A stretch of 64,000 nt of DNA from Cohnella fermenti (GCF_004801405.1 NZ_SSOB01000009.1:140275-204274); one strand, 5' to 3'. Shown: positions 17,405 to 27,286, counted from the first letter of the stretch. Translations and numbers: made by a program. Notes: a model not told the origin generated them from the letters alone.

Positions 17405-17906
17405 TGGATTGTCCTCCTGTCTCTATCGCTCGCGCTATCGATCGAAGAATTCCGCCATACCCGGTGCATCGGCACAGATTGCCGGACATGGCTTCCTCGA
17501 TCTCTTCCATCGTCGGATTCGGGTTGTGCTCCAGCATGGCCGTCACGGAGACGATCATGCCCGGCGTGCAATAGCCGCATTGGTAGCCCCCCTCCTCCAG
17601 AAAACACTGCTGAACGGGATGAAGCTCCGCTTCGCTCGCCAGCCCTTCGATCGTCGTAATTCTGGAGCCGGACACCTGGTAGGCCATCGTCAGACACGAA
17701 TTGATCGGCTTGCCGTCGACCATCACCATACACGCGCCGCAGCGCCCGATCTCGCAGGAGCGCTTCGTTCCCGTGAGCCCCAGCTCCTCCCGGAGCACCG
17801 TGAGCAGCCGCGCCGAGGGGGCAACGTCAAGGGATACCGGCCGACCGTTCACCTCGCATTCGAGCCTCGCGCCCGCCGTCCGTTCCGTCCATGTGTTGTC
17901 TATCAT
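17391..17906 (-). CDS. pucE: Xanthine dehydrogenase, 2Fe-2S subunit
   Basis: 171 residues from the ATG at 17,906. It carries two [2Fe-2S] clusters that pass electrons from the molybdenum centre to FAD. The plant-type ferredoxin cluster is CEIGRCGAC with a further Cys in INSCL. The second, helical cluster has CGYCTPGM and CRCTGYGGI. Length is typical for small XDH subunits. Overlaps the upstream pucD by 4 bp and guaD by 14 bp. Confidence 0.96.
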   Translation of the reverse strand: MIDNTWTERTAGARLECEVNGRPVSLDVAPSARLLTVLREELGLTGTKRSCEIGRCGACMVMVDGKPINSCLTMAYQVSGSRITTIEGLASEAELHPVQQCFLEEGGYQCGYCTPGMIVSVTAMLEHNPNPTMEEIEEAMSGNLCRCTGYGGILRSIARAIETGGQSNDCR

Positions 17907-20191
17907 CTCGTTGGCACCGCCTCTTGAAGGTAGTAGGGACGCTTCTGCAGCTCGGCGGGATCGACGGGCAGCCGGGCAATCCGCACGCCCGTGGCGTTCC
18001 AGATCGCCTGCGCAATCGCCGGAGCCAGCGTGACCGAGCCGATCTCGCCGATGCCGCGGGGGCCGTACGGATCTCCCTCCGGGACGTCCTCGATCGCTTC
18101 GACCGTCATGCTCTTGCTCTGGTCGACGATCGTCGGAATCAGATAGGAGTCCAGGTTGTGGAAAAGATAGCGACCATCCTTCATCGCGGCGTCCTCCGTC
18201 AGCGCGAAGCCGAGCGCCATGCCGCTCGCCCCTTCGATCTGGCCGAGATACCCTTGCGGATTCGCCACCGGTCCTCCGGCAACCGCATGGTACTGGTCGA
18301 GCAGCCGCACCCGTCCGGTCAGCTCGTTCACTTCGACCTTCACCGTCGTTCCGGCCTGAACGAACAGGAAACGGTTCGCGAAGTCCCCGTTCGGCGACTC
18401 CGGGAACGACGCGGACGTCACGCACTCGATCGTCCGCCCGTTCGCCTGCTCGGCCGCCGCCAGAGCTGCGTAGGGGACGACAAGCGCGCCTCCCTCGTCC
18501 AAGATGCCGCCCCTCCCGAGAGAGAGAGCCTCCGCCCTTCGCCCGGTCATCCGCGATGCGGCCTCGGCGAGCCGCGCCTTGAATTCCGGCATCAGCCGCC
18601 CAAGCGCCAGCCACATCATCGTTGTCGTTCGCGCCGCCGTGCTCGAGCCGCTCTCGGGCACCCGGTCGGTGTCGCCGATCACCATCCGGAAGTCCCCTTC
18701 GAACAGGCCGAACCGCTCGATCAGCATCAGCTCCAGCGAGGCAAGCAGCCCTTGCCCGAACTCCTCGTAACTGAACGCGACCTCCAGCTTGCCGTCCGGC
18801 GCGAGCGAGAGGCGGCAGCCCCCGGGGTCCGGAATGCCTTTGCCAAGGCCGGTGCCCATCATCGCGACGGCTGAGCCGTAGCCGATCTTGAGCCACGGTG
18901 CGGCGGGGGCTCCCGCGCCAGGCCGCTCCGCCTCTTCCCGCTTCAACGGAGAGGCGCCTGCCGCCTCCCATACCTGTCTGGCCCCGTCCGTCGGCACGAT
19001 CATCTGCCCGTAGGCGCCCGGATCGTTCATCTGCCGAAGATTGATCCTCCGCAGTTGCCACGGGTCGATGCCGGACAGCTCCGCCAGGCGATCCATCTGC
19101 CCTTCGAGCGCGAACACCGCCTGATTCGCGCCGAAGCCGCGGAATTCGCCCGACACCCCGTTGTTCGTGAAGGCGGACACGCCTTCGATCTCGATATTCT
19201 CGTACACGTAGCAGCCGAGGCTGTTCTCCAGCGCGTTCGTGAGCACCTCGCCGCCGAGCGTCGCGTAGGCGCCGGTGTCGGCCAGAACCGAGACCTGATG
19301 GGCGAGAATTCGCCCCTTCGCATCGATTCCCGTCTTCATCCGGATCGTCATCGGATGGCGTTTGATGCCGGCGCGAACCGATTCCGTCCGGGAGTTGTGA
19401 ATGCGTACCGGCCGCCCCGTCCGGCACGCAAGCAGCGCTCCGTACGGCTGCACGTTCAGCTCGTCCTTCCCGCCGAACGAGCCGCCGATCGGACTCGAGA
19501 GCACCCGGATTCGCTCCTCCGGAATGCCGAGGATGTCCGCAAGCTGTTCGCGATCCTTGCGCCCGTGCTGCGTCGGGGAGAAGACGGTCAAGCGGCCGTC
19601 CGGCCCCGGAACGAACAGCCCTCCTTCGGTCTCCATGTATGTGTGCATCTGCCGGGAGGTCCGGTACGTCTCTTCCGCTATGCACACGCACCTATCGAAC
19701 GCCGACCTAGCGTCGCCCTTCCCGTAGCGGATGCGCTTCAGCACGTTCCCGTCCGGGTGGAGCTTCCGGCAGTCCGGCTTCAGCGCCGCTTCGGGACTGG
19801 CGATCGTCTCGTACACTTCATAGTCGACCTCGATCAGCCGAAGCGCTTCCCTGGCCGCCGCCTCCGTCTCCGCGGCCACGGCGGCGACCGCGTCGCCGAT
19901 GTAACGGACGACGTCCTCGCACAGCACCGGCTGGTCCCGGACAACGATTCCGAAGCGGTTAAGCCCCGGCACGTCGGCGTGCGTCAGCACGGCGCGGACA
20001 CCCGGAACGGCCTTGGCCGCCGCCGTGTCGATGCGCTTGATCCGGGCGAACGGATGGACGCTGCGGAGAACGAGTCCGATCAGCTCGCCGTCTGCGGCCA
20101 TGTCGGTCAGATACGCCAGCTCGCCCGTCACCTTGCCCCTGCCGTCCGGCCTCGTCCGCCAACGGCTTCCGGCCGACATTCGATTCAACAT
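17903..20191 (-). CDS. pucD: Xanthine dehydrogenase, molybdenum-binding subunit (copy 1)
   Basis: 762 residues from the ATG at 20,191 with AAGGAGG upstream. Large subunit of the molybdenum hydroxylase family; hydroxylates purine rings. Visible motifs: GKVTGELAYLTDM at the start, SSPIGGSFGGKDELNVQPYG around the molybdopterin site, EFRGFGANQAVFALEGQ, and the C-terminal GIGEIGSVTLAPAIAQA holding the probable catalytic Glu. The genome carries a second large-subunit gene directly upstream, very similar over its length, so this is a tandem duplication that may serve two substrates. Confidence 0.95.
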   Translation of the reverse strand: MLNRMSAGSRWRTRPDGRGKVTGELAYLTDMAADGELIGLVLRSVHPFARIKRIDTAAAKAVPGVRAVLTHADVPGLNRFGIVVRDQPVLCEDVVRYIGDAVAAVAAETEAAAREALRLIEVDYEVYETIASPEAALKPDCRKLHPDGNVLKRIRYGKGDARSAFDRCVCIAEETYRTSRQMHTYMETEGGLFVPGPDGRLTVFSPTQHGRKDREQLADILGIPEERIRVLSSPIGGSFGGKDELNVQPYGALLACRTGRPVRIHNSRTESVRAGIKRHPMTIRMKTGIDAKGRILAHQVSVLADTGAYATLGGEVLTNALENSLGCYVYENIEIEGVSAFTNNGVSGEFRGFGANQAVFALEGQMDRLAELSGIDPWQLRRINLRQMNDPGAYGQMIVPTDGARQVWEAAGASPLKREEAERPGAGAPAAPWLKIGYGSAVAMMGTGLGKGIPDPGGCRLSLAPDGKLEVAFSYEEFGQGLLASLELMLIERFGLFEGDFRMVIGDTDRVPESGSSTAARTTTMMWLALGRLMPEFKARLAEAASRMTGRRAEALSLGRGGILDEGGALVVPYAALAAAEQANGRTIECVTSASFPESPNGDFANRFLFVQAGTTVKVEVNELTGRVRLLDQYHAVAGGPVANPQGYLGQIEGASGMALGFALTEDAAMKDGRYLFHNLDSYLIPTIVDQSKSMTVEAIEDVPEGDPYGPRGIGEIGSVTLAPAIAQAIWNATGVRIARLPVDPAELQKRPYYLQEAVPTR

Positions 20192-20238
20192 CCCGTTCCC
20201 TCCTTCATCCTGTCGTCCGGCTCTGTCGTTCGGATCGG

Positions 20239-22587
20239 TCAGCCGAAGCCGACTCGCTCCTGAAGAAGCTGCGGATCGACCGGCAGCTTCGCCACCCTCT
20301 TGCCGACGGCCTCGAAGATCGCCTGCGCGATCGCGGGAGCGAGGCCGACCGAGCCCAGCTCGCCGATCCCCCGCGGCCCGTGCTCGTCGCCTTCCGGCAG
20401 CTCCTCGATCGGAAGCACCTCGCATGCGCCCCTAAGCTCCGCGATTGTCGGAACGAGGTACGTATCCAGGTTCCGGGTCAGGTACACGCCCCTATCCATG
20501 ACGGCATCCTCCGTAATCGTGAAGCCGAGCGCCATGCCGCTGCCGCCTTCGATCTGGCCGAGGTAGCCCTGCGGGTTCACGACCGGCCCGGCGGCGACGG
20601 CGTGGAATTGATCGAGCAGCCGGACCCGGCCCGTCAGCGTGTTGACCTCGGCTTTGACCGCGACCGAGGAATACGAATACATGAAGTGGGAGCCGACCCG
20701 ATCGACGGGGGACGTCGGATAGAAGAAGCTCGTCTCGGCGGCGATCTCTTCCTCCGCCCGGCTTGCCAGCTCGGCGTAAGTCAGCAGCAGCTCCCCGGTC
20801 CCGGCGTCGCGCACCCCTCCGGCCAACGGCTTCACGCTCTCGGCCGGGCGGCCGAGCAGGCGGGCCGCTTCGGCTCGCAGCTTGCCCTTGAAGGGCGCCC
20901 GCAGCCGCCGCAGCGATTGCCACATCATGCTTGTCGAGCGGGAAGCGGTGCTCGAGCCGCTGTTCGGCACGACGTCGGAATCGCCGATAACGATGCGCAG
21001 ATCGTCCGCCGCGAAGCCGTACTGCTCGATAAGCATCTGCTCGAGCGAGGCGATCAGCCCTTGGCCGAACTCCTCGTAGCCGAAGACGGCTTCGATTCTC
21101 CCGTCCTGCGCGAGGCGGAGGCGCCCGCCCGCCGGATCGGGAATGCCGACGCCGAGCCCGGCGCCGTGCATAACGAAGGCGGCGCCGTAGCCGGTCTTGA
21201 TCCAGGGCGGCGGCTCGACCGCAGCCGGCCCTCCCCCTGTCGAAGTTGCGTCCGCCTCCTTCGCTCCTGCCCCGACCTCCGCTCGCCTGCCCGCATTGGC
21301 CGACCGCGCCCGTTCCCGCTCCCGCCACAGTCGGCTCTCGCCGAGCGCTTCCCACACTTGGCGGACGCCGTCGGTCGCGGAGATCGGCTGGCCGAGCGGC
21401 CCCGGATCGTCCGGCTTGCGGAGATTGATCCTCCGCAGCTCCCACGGGTCCATGCCGAGCTTCTCCGCGAGACGGTCGAGCTGCCCTTCCATCGCGAACA
21501 CCGCCTGGTTGCCTCCGAAGCCGCGGAACTCGCCCGACATGCCGTTGTTCGTGAACACGCAGACGCTCTTCACCTCCGCCGCGCCGAACCGGTACGGCCC
21601 AAGCGCGTGCTCGACGGAGAAGTTGAGCACTTCCGCGCTCAGCGTGGAGTAAGGCCCCGCGTCGGAGACGATGCTGACCCGGTGGGCGAGCAGCTTGCCG
21701 CCCGCGTCCGTCCCGGTCTTCATCCGAATCTTCATCGGATGGCGCTTCAGGCCGGCTCGCACCGACTCCCAGCGGGAGTTGTGCAGCTTCACCGGCTTGC
21801 CGGTCGCCAGCGCCAGCAGCGCCCCGTACGGCTGAACGTTCAGTTCGTCCTTGCCTCCGAAGGAGCCGCCGATCGGGCTGGAGACGACGCGGATGTCCGC
21901 CTCCGGCCGGTCGAGAATGCGGGCGAGCTGCATCCGGTCCATGAACGCGTGCTGGGTCGGCGAATAGACCGTCAGCCTGCCATTCCTCTCCGGAATGAAC
22001 AGGCCGCCTTCGGTCTCCATGTACGTATGCATCTGGCGCGGTGTCGCGTACGTCTCCTCGACGATATGGGCGCAGGCGGCGAAGCCCGCTTCCGGATCGC
22101 CGTGACGGTAATCGTTGCGATGCTGGACATTCCCCTGCTCGTGAAGCTGAGGCGCCCCTTCGAGCAGCGCCGCCTCCGGATCGTCGACGATCGGCAGCGG
22201 CTCGTACTCGACCTCGATACGCTTCAGCGCCTCGGCCGCCTGCAGCGCCGTATCCGCCGCCACCGCGGCGATCGCATCGCCGATGAAGCGCACCCGGTCT
22301 TCGCAGAAGACGGGGTGGTCGGGGTGCGCAATGCCGAACCGGTTAAGCCCCGGCACGTCGGCGCAGGTGAGCACCGCCCGCACGCCCGGCATCGTCTTCG
22401 CCTTCTCCGTCGACACCGCAACGATTCTGGCGTGCGGATAAGAGCTTCTCAGCACCATGCCGTGAAGCATGCCGGGAGCCGCCATATCCGTCAGATAAGC
22501 CAACTCTCCCGTCACCTTCCCCGGTCCGTCCGGCCGGATGCGCCAACGCTCTCCGCTGGATTCGCGAGTAAGCAGCATGTCGTTCAC
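20239..22587 (-). CDS. pucD: Xanthine dehydrogenase, molybdenum-binding subunit (copy 2)
   Basis: 782 residues; GTG start overlapping the pucC stop as GTGA (an ATG lies three codons inside). Same family and motifs as the copy downstream: SSPIGGSFGGKDELNVQPYG, EFRGFGGNQAVFAMEGQ, GIGELGSVGLAPAIAQA. It differs by an Ala/Gly-rich insertion of about 30 residues near position 425-455 and by many scattered substitutions. With one FAD and one Fe-S subunit in the operon, the two large subunits probably share partners and may form alternative enzymes. Confidence 0.95.
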   Translation of the reverse strand: MNDMLLTRESSGERWRIRPDGPGKVTGELAYLTDMAAPGMLHGMVLRSSYPHARIVAVSTEKAKTMPGVRAVLTCADVPGLNRFGIAHPDHPVFCEDRVRFIGDAIAAVAADTALQAAEALKRIEVEYEPLPIVDDPEAALLEGAPQLHEQGNVQHRNDYRHGDPEAGFAACAHIVEETYATPRQMHTYMETEGGLFIPERNGRLTVYSPTQHAFMDRMQLARILDRPEADIRVVSSPIGGSFGGKDELNVQPYGALLALATGKPVKLHNSRWESVRAGLKRHPMKIRMKTGTDAGGKLLAHRVSIVSDAGPYSTLSAEVLNFSVEHALGPYRFGAAEVKSVCVFTNNGMSGEFRGFGGNQAVFAMEGQLDRLAEKLGMDPWELRRINLRKPDDPGPLGQPISATDGVRQVWEALGESRLWRERERARSANAGRRAEVGAGAKEADATSTGGGPAAVEPPPWIKTGYGAAFVMHGAGLGVGIPDPAGGRLRLAQDGRIEAVFGYEEFGQGLIASLEQMLIEQYGFAADDLRIVIGDSDVVPNSGSSTASRSTSMMWQSLRRLRAPFKGKLRAEAARLLGRPAESVKPLAGGVRDAGTGELLLTYAELASRAEEEIAAETSFFYPTSPVDRVGSHFMYSYSSVAVKAEVNTLTGRVRLLDQFHAVAAGPVVNPQGYLGQIEGGSGMALGFTITEDAVMDRGVYLTRNLDTYLVPTIAELRGACEVLPIEELPEGDEHGPRGIGELGSVGLAPAIAQAIFEAVGKRVAKLPVDPQLLQERVGFG

Positions 22588-23480
22588 CCCTTCGAAGCCG
22601 AATCGCGGAATTGCGTCCAGAGCGCCGCCGCGACGAGATTCGCGGCCGTCTGCTTCCGGTACAGGTCCGCGGCGAACGGATCGGTCTTCGGCTCGTACTG
22701 CTCGAGCACCGCTTCATAGACCGCTTGCAGCAGGTTCGCGTCCGGTCTGCCGCCGAGCAGCAGCTCCTCGGCGCGGGTCATCCGGACGGGAGTCGTCTGC
22801 CCCCCTCCGGCCGCGATCCGGATCGAAGAGATCCCGTCCTCCTCCCTCGTTCCCTGGATGGCGATCGTCACCAGCGAGGGCGTGAACGCCTCCCGGCGGC
22901 CGACTTTATGGTACGCGCAGAACCGCTTCGCGTTCGCCCGGGCTCCCGCTTCCCCGCCGGGAATGCGGATGGACGTCAGCAAGCGGGACGCCGACGAAGG
23001 AGCGGCGGCCCACTCTTCCGCGCTCGTCCTCACCCGGCGGGAGCCCTCGAGCCATTCCAGGCTGGCGTTCAGCGCGATCAGCGCCGGAACGGAATCCCCG
23101 ACGCGGAAGACGACATTGCCTCCCAGAGTCGCGAGATTGCGCACCGACCAGCCGGCGATCGCCTTGACGGCTTCGACCAGAATCGGCGCCGACTCCGCGA
23201 GGCGTTCGCTTGTGCGGCATTCGGTTAATGTCGTCATCGGTCCGATGACCGTCTCCGCCCCGTCCTCCGTGATCCCCTTCAGGCCCGCGACCCTTCCCAG
23301 ATCGATCAGATGGCGCGGCATGGTCGCCGTCCCGGCTTCCCATTGGGTGCGGAGCAAGGTCGAGCCCGCCGCATAGACGGCGTCCGGCCCGAACGCCGTC
23401 TTCATGCTGGCAGCCTCCTCGGGCGAGCGAGGCTGCCATACTGCAGGGGATCGAAGGAGCTCCTCTTGACTCATCGCCAT
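22584..23480 (-). CDS. pucC: Xanthine dehydrogenase, FAD-binding subunit
   Basis: 298 residues from the ATG at 23,480; the ATG at 23,474 or a longer frame to 23,504 cannot be excluded. FAD-binding_5 fold: VYAAGSTLLRTQWE replaces the usual AGGTDL-type loop, and NLATLGGNVVF matches the second FAD loop. A CO-dehydrogenase flavoprotein C-terminal domain follows. It accepts electrons from the PucE clusters. Encoded directly upstream of the large subunit and 51 bp after the permease gene. Confidence 0.93.
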   Translation of the reverse strand: MAMSQEELLRSPAVWQPRSPEEAASMKTAFGPDAVYAAGSTLLRTQWEAGTATMPRHLIDLGRVAGLKGITEDGAETVIGPMTTLTECRTSERLAESAPILVEAVKAIAGWSVRNLATLGGNVVFRVGDSVPALIALNASLEWLEGSRRVRTSAEEWAAAPSSASRLLTSIRIPGGEAGARANAKRFCAYHKVGRREAFTPSLVTIAIQGTREEDGISSIRIAAGGGQTTPVRMTRAEELLLGGRPDANLLQAVYEAVLEQYEPKTDPFAADLYRKQTAANLVAAALWTQFRDSASKG

Positions 23481-23531
23481 CTCCCGCTCCCCCTCTCTTC
23501 TCATTGTAATGTCTTGGAACCGCTTGAAGTC

Positions 23532-24461
23532 TTAGAAGCGCTGCTCGCGAATGTACGGAACGCCAAGCGCTTCCGGAGAGCCCGAAGGCTTGTTGCGGCT
23601 GCGCCAGCCAAGGTACATCAGCACCAGAATCGTGACGATATAAGGAATCATCTTCAGGAAGTACGAAGGAATCGCGCTGCCGATCAACTGGATTTTGAAC
23701 CCGATGGTGTCCATTGCCCCGAAGAAGTACGCGCAGAACAGGGCGCGAATCGGATTCCAGCGGGCGAAGATGATCAGCGCGACGGCGATCCAGCCGCGTC
23801 CGGCGGTCATGCCCTCGATCCAGGTCGGCGAATAGATCAGGAGCAAGTCCGCTCCGGCCAGGCCGATCAGCATGGAGCCGACGATGATGTAGCCGTAGCG
23901 GAACAACTGCACCGGAATGCCCATGACGTCCGCTGTCGCCGGATTGTCCCCGATCGCCCGCAGATGCAGACCGAACGACGTCCGATGGATAAACAGATGG
24001 GCGGCGATGACGAGCGCGAAGCTGAACCAGGTGAGGATGTCCAGATGTGCGAACATGTCGCCGATAATCGGAACATCGTCCAGGAAGCCAAGGTTGATCT
24101 TCGGAACGGCGCCCGGAATAGGCGTGCCGGTAATCGACTTGCCGAGGTAAGCGCTGAGGCCGGAGCCGAACAGCGTCATCGCCAGCCCGCTGACGACCTG
24201 GTTCGCCCGCAGCGTTACCGTGAGGAAGGAATGAAGCAGGCCGAGCGCCGCGCTGACGACGAATACGGCAAGCAGCGTCCACCCGAGGCTGCCGGTATGA
24301 ATGTAAGTCATGCACGCGATCACCGCACCCATCAGCATCAAGCCTTCGGCCCCGAGCTGCATGATGCCGGATCTCTCGATCAGAATGCCGCCGAGCGTCG
24401 CGAAGAGCAGCGGCGTGCCGGACGAGATGGCGGCGACGAGAAGTTGTGTAAGCAAGTCCAT
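23532..24461 (-). CDS. nupQ: Nucleoside ABC transporter, permease (NupQ-like)
   Basis: 309 residues with about nine hydrophobic segments; BPD_transp_2 family. The early GGILIERSGIMQLGAEGLML motif is diagnostic of permeases paired with BMP-type lipoproteins, and LFIHRTSFGLHLRAIGDNP matches the coupling loop. Second permease of a heterodimeric channel with NupP. Neighbours are the matching ATPase, permease and lipoprotein genes. Substrate is inferred to be nucleosides or bases because it shares an operon with xanthine dehydrogenase. Confidence 0.92.
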   Translation of the reverse strand: MDLLTQLLVAAISSGTPLLFATLGGILIERSGIMQLGAEGLMLMGAVIACMTYIHTGSLGWTLLAVFVVSAALGLLHSFLTVTLRANQVVSGLAMTLFGSGLSAYLGKSITGTPIPGAVPKINLGFLDDVPIIGDMFAHLDILTWFSFALVIAAHLFIHRTSFGLHLRAIGDNPATADVMGIPVQLFRYGYIIVGSMLIGLAGADLLLIYSPTWIEGMTAGRGWIAVALIIFARWNPIRALFCAYFFGAMDTIGFKIQLIGSAIPSYFLKMIPYIVTILVLMYLGWRSRNKPSGSPEALGVPYIREQRF

Positions 24462-24475
24462 AATCCGATCTCTCC

Positions 24476-25591
24476 TTAACCGTTGCGGCGCAACCGGAAT
24501 TTACTGACCATATTGCCGGCGATCAGGAAGAAGAGAATCGCCCCTTGAAGCATGCTCGAGATCGAGGATGGAAGGCCGAGCGTCTGCACGCTGTAGCCGC
24601 CGACGATCAGCCCGCCGAACAGAACGGACGAGACGACAAGGCCGAACGGATTCAGCTTGGCGATCCAGGCGACGATGATCGCGGTGTAACCGTAGCCCGG
24701 CGAGATGCCGTACATGAGGCGGTGCGTCACGCCCGACACTTCGCTCATGCCGGCGATGCCGGCGACCGCTCCGCTGGCGATCATGACGATCAGAATGTGT
24801 CTCTTGATGTTAATGCCCGCGTTCCTCGCCGCATCCTGGTTCGCGCCGATCAGGCGAAGCTCGTAGCCCCAGCGGGTGTACTTGACGGTGAACCAATACA
24901 GCACGACGATGACCAGAGCGAAGACGAGGCCCAAGTGAAGGCGGGTGTCGCCGAGCACCGGAAGCGACTGCGCGGCTCCGAACATCGGGGTGCCCGGGAA
25001 GTTGAAGCCCTTCGGGTCCTTCCACGGACCGAACACGAGGTAATCGAGCAGCAGCAGCGCGACGTAGTTCAGCATCAGGGACGTAATCAGCTCATTCACT
25101 TGGAAATACATCTTCGGAAGCGCGGTGAGAGCCCCCCAGACGCCGCCCGTCACGATCGCGAATACGACCATAAGCGGAATCGTTGCGTACATCGGCAGAT
25201 CCGGGAAATAAATCGTGACCGCGGTCGCGCCGATGGCGCCGGCGGCGAATTGCCCCTCGGCGCCGATGTTCCATACCGCGATGCGATAGGCGATCGCGAC
25301 GCCGAGTCCGCAGAGCAGCAGCGGAATCGCCTTGACGAGCGTCTCGGTGATGCCGAACTCGGTCATGAACGCGCCGCGGAACATCTTCTCGTAGACGACG
25401 AGCGGGCTCTTGCCGTTGGCGGCGATGAAGATAGCACAGGTGACAAGCGCCAGGAAGACCGAGACGATCGTCATCCACCACGGGCTCTCCTTGCGGGCAG
25501 GGTCGATCTCGAAGCGGAAGCCGAGCCTGCGGCGGACGGAGCTCGCCGAAGGGTCCAACTGAAGCGTGCCGGAGGCAGGCTGTTCCTTCAT
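24476..25591 (-). CDS. nupP: Nucleoside ABC transporter, permease (NupP-like)
   Basis: 371 residues. A cytosolic N-terminal stretch of about 40 residues precedes the first membrane segment (MTIVSVFLALVTCAIFIAA). Later it carries AYRIAVWNIGAEGQFAAGA and TRWGYELRLIGANQDAARNAG, typical of YufP/NupP. It pairs with the next permease. Its ATG overlaps the ATPase stop by 4 bp. Confidence 0.93.
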   Translation of the reverse strand: MKEQPASGTLQLDPSASSVRRRLGFRFEIDPARKESPWWMTIVSVFLALVTCAIFIAANGKSPLVVYEKMFRGAFMTEFGITETLVKAIPLLLCGLGVAIAYRIAVWNIGAEGQFAAGAIGATAVTIYFPDLPMYATIPLMVVFAIVTGGVWGALTALPKMYFQVNELITSLMLNYVALLLLDYLVFGPWKDPKGFNFPGTPMFGAAQSLPVLGDTRLHLGLVFALVIVVLYWFTVKYTRWGYELRLIGANQDAARNAGINIKRHILIVMIASGAVAGIAGMSEVSGVTHRLMYGISPGYGYTAIIVAWIAKLNPFGLVVSSVLFGGLIVGGYSVQTLGLPSSISSMLQGAILFFLIAGNMVSKFRLRRNG

Positions 25592-27126
25592 ACGGCTTCC
25601 TCCTCATTGTCTCTGATGCCGGCCATGTACATGCCGATTCGTTCGCGGTTGGCTTCGGCCTGGGTCATCTCCCCGACGATGCTGCCGTTGTAAATAATGA
25701 GGATGCGGTCCGAGAGCTGCATCACTTCCTCGAGGTCTTCGGAGATGAGCAGCACGCTCTTGCCTTCGTCCCGCAGCCCGTGCAGAAGCTGGTGCACGCC
25801 TGCGGTCGCGCCGACGTCGAGACCTTGGGTCGGATGGACGGCGACCATCAGCTCCGGCTTGCGGTCGATCTCCCGGGCGAACAGCAGCTTCTGCTGATTG
25901 CCCCCGGAGAGCTGCCGGACCGGTGCATCGATGCCCGGCGTCTTCACGTCGAATTGCTCGACAAGCTGCTGCGACCATTCGCGATTGCTTCTGATCTTCA
26001 GGAAGCCGAACTTCGAGCGATCGTCCGTCCGGTAAGACTTGAACAACAGATTATCGACAACCCCCAAGCTGCCCGCGAGGCCGCTCTTCATCCGATTCTC
26101 CGGCACATGGGAGATTCCGGACTCGATCGCTCCGCGCACAGATGCGGACTTGATTTCGTTGCCATTGAACGCGATTCTGCCCCTCTTCCAGGAGCACAGG
26201 CCGTTCAGCACCTCGGCCAATTCGCTCTGCCCGTTGCCGGCCACTCCGGCAACGCCTACGATCTCGCCTTTGTACACTTGAAGGTTCAAGCCGTTCAGCG
26301 CCTTGCGTCCATGCTCGGCGTACACGTCCAGATTGTCGACGCTCAGGAGCACCTCGCCTCTCGGGCGGGCTCTGCTCTTGATCTCGATCGGGGTGAAGTC
26401 GCTGCCCACCATAAGACGGGCCAAGTCCTTCTCGTTCGTGTCGGCCTTGTCGATCGTGTGGATCATCCGGCCTTTGCGCATGACCGAGATGCGGTCGGCC
26501 GCAGCCATGACTTCCTTCATCTTATGGGTCGTCAGGATGACCGTCTTGCCTTCCGCCTTCATCTGTTCGAGCGTCAGGAACAATTGATCCGCCTCGCCCG
26601 GCGTCAGGACGGAAGTCGGTTCGTCCAGAATGATGAATTCGGCGCCGCGATACAGCGTCTTGACGATCTCGACTCGTTGCTGCTCGCCGACGGACAACTG
26701 CCAGATCGGCCGATCGACAGGGAACGCCAGGCCGAAGTGCTTCGCGATCGAATCGATCTCCTCCGCCTTGCTCTTCATCCACTTCGGGCCGCGCCAGAAG
26801 GACGACTTCTCCCCGAGCACGATATTCTCCGCGGCGGTCAGCGTCTGAACGAGCCGGAAGTTCTGGAACACCATGCCGACCCCGAGCTTGGTCGCATCCT
26901 TCGGCGAACGGATTTTGACCTTCTCGCCATGAATGTAAATATCGCCGCTGGTCGGCCGATAGACGCCGGAGAGCATGCACATGATCGTGCTCTTGCCCGC
27001 CCCGTTCTCCCCGAGCAACGCATGCACCTCGCCCGGCTTGCAGTTGAAGTCGACATGGTCGTTCGCGAGGACGGTGCCGAATTGCTTGACGATTTGTCTC
27101 ATTTCCAGGGAATACGTCTCTCTCAT
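25588..27126 (-). CDS. nupO: Nucleoside ABC transporter, duplicated ATPase (NupO-like)
   Basis: 512 residues from the ATG at 27,126, with AAGGAGG 8 nt upstream. Two ABC domains in one chain. The first has Walker A GENGAGKST, signature LSVGEQQRVEI and Walker B FIILDEPTS. The second has GVAGVAGNGQSEL in place of a strict Walker A, signature LSGGNQQKLL, and LMVAVHPTQGLDVG. This is the RbsA/YufO arrangement, in which the second site is usually degenerate. It powers uptake through NupP/NupQ. Confidence 0.95.
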   Translation of the reverse strand: MRETYSLEMRQIVKQFGTVLANDHVDFNCKPGEVHALLGENGAGKSTIMCMLSGVYRPTSGDIYIHGEKVKIRSPKDATKLGVGMVFQNFRLVQTLTAAENIVLGEKSSFWRGPKWMKSKAEEIDSIAKHFGLAFPVDRPIWQLSVGEQQRVEIVKTLYRGAEFIILDEPTSVLTPGEADQLFLTLEQMKAEGKTVILTTHKMKEVMAAADRISVMRKGRMIHTIDKADTNEKDLARLMVGSDFTPIEIKSRARPRGEVLLSVDNLDVYAEHGRKALNGLNLQVYKGEIVGVAGVAGNGQSELAEVLNGLCSWKRGRIAFNGNEIKSASVRGAIESGISHVPENRMKSGLAGSLGVVDNLLFKSYRTDDRSKFGFLKIRSNREWSQQLVEQFDVKTPGIDAPVRQLSGGNQQKLLFAREIDRKPELMVAVHPTQGLDVGATAGVHQLLHGLRDEGKSVLLISEDLEEVMQLSDRILIIYNGSIVGEMTQAEANRERIGMYMAGIRDNEEEAV

Positions 27127-27202
27127 GCTAGCTTCCTCCTTGTGCCGCGAGGGCTTGATCTTCCCTCGCGGGTTGACGATAACTCGCCTTCGAGGGGGAT
27201 AA

Positions 27203-27236
27203 ATCAAGAAATCCCTTGGAGAAGGGATTTCTTGAT
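27203..27236 (-). promoter_or_regulatory. Intercistronic 15-bp perfect hairpin
   Basis: A perfect 15-bp inverted repeat (AAGAAATCCCTT core) with a 4-nt loop sits between the lipoprotein gene and the ATPase gene. No T-run follows on the minus strand, so it more likely protects or attenuates the mRNA than ends it. This would give excess lipoprotein over the rest of the transporter. Confidence 0.75.
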
Positions 27237-27286
27237 GGAACCATGGGCGAACGGATGAACGGATGAACGGATGACCAAGGCGACGA

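Noticed and set aside
20380..22719. Plus-strand ORF of 779 codons opposite the xanthine dehydrogenase large subunit
   Set aside because: Antisense shadow; the minus strand carries a complete family match.
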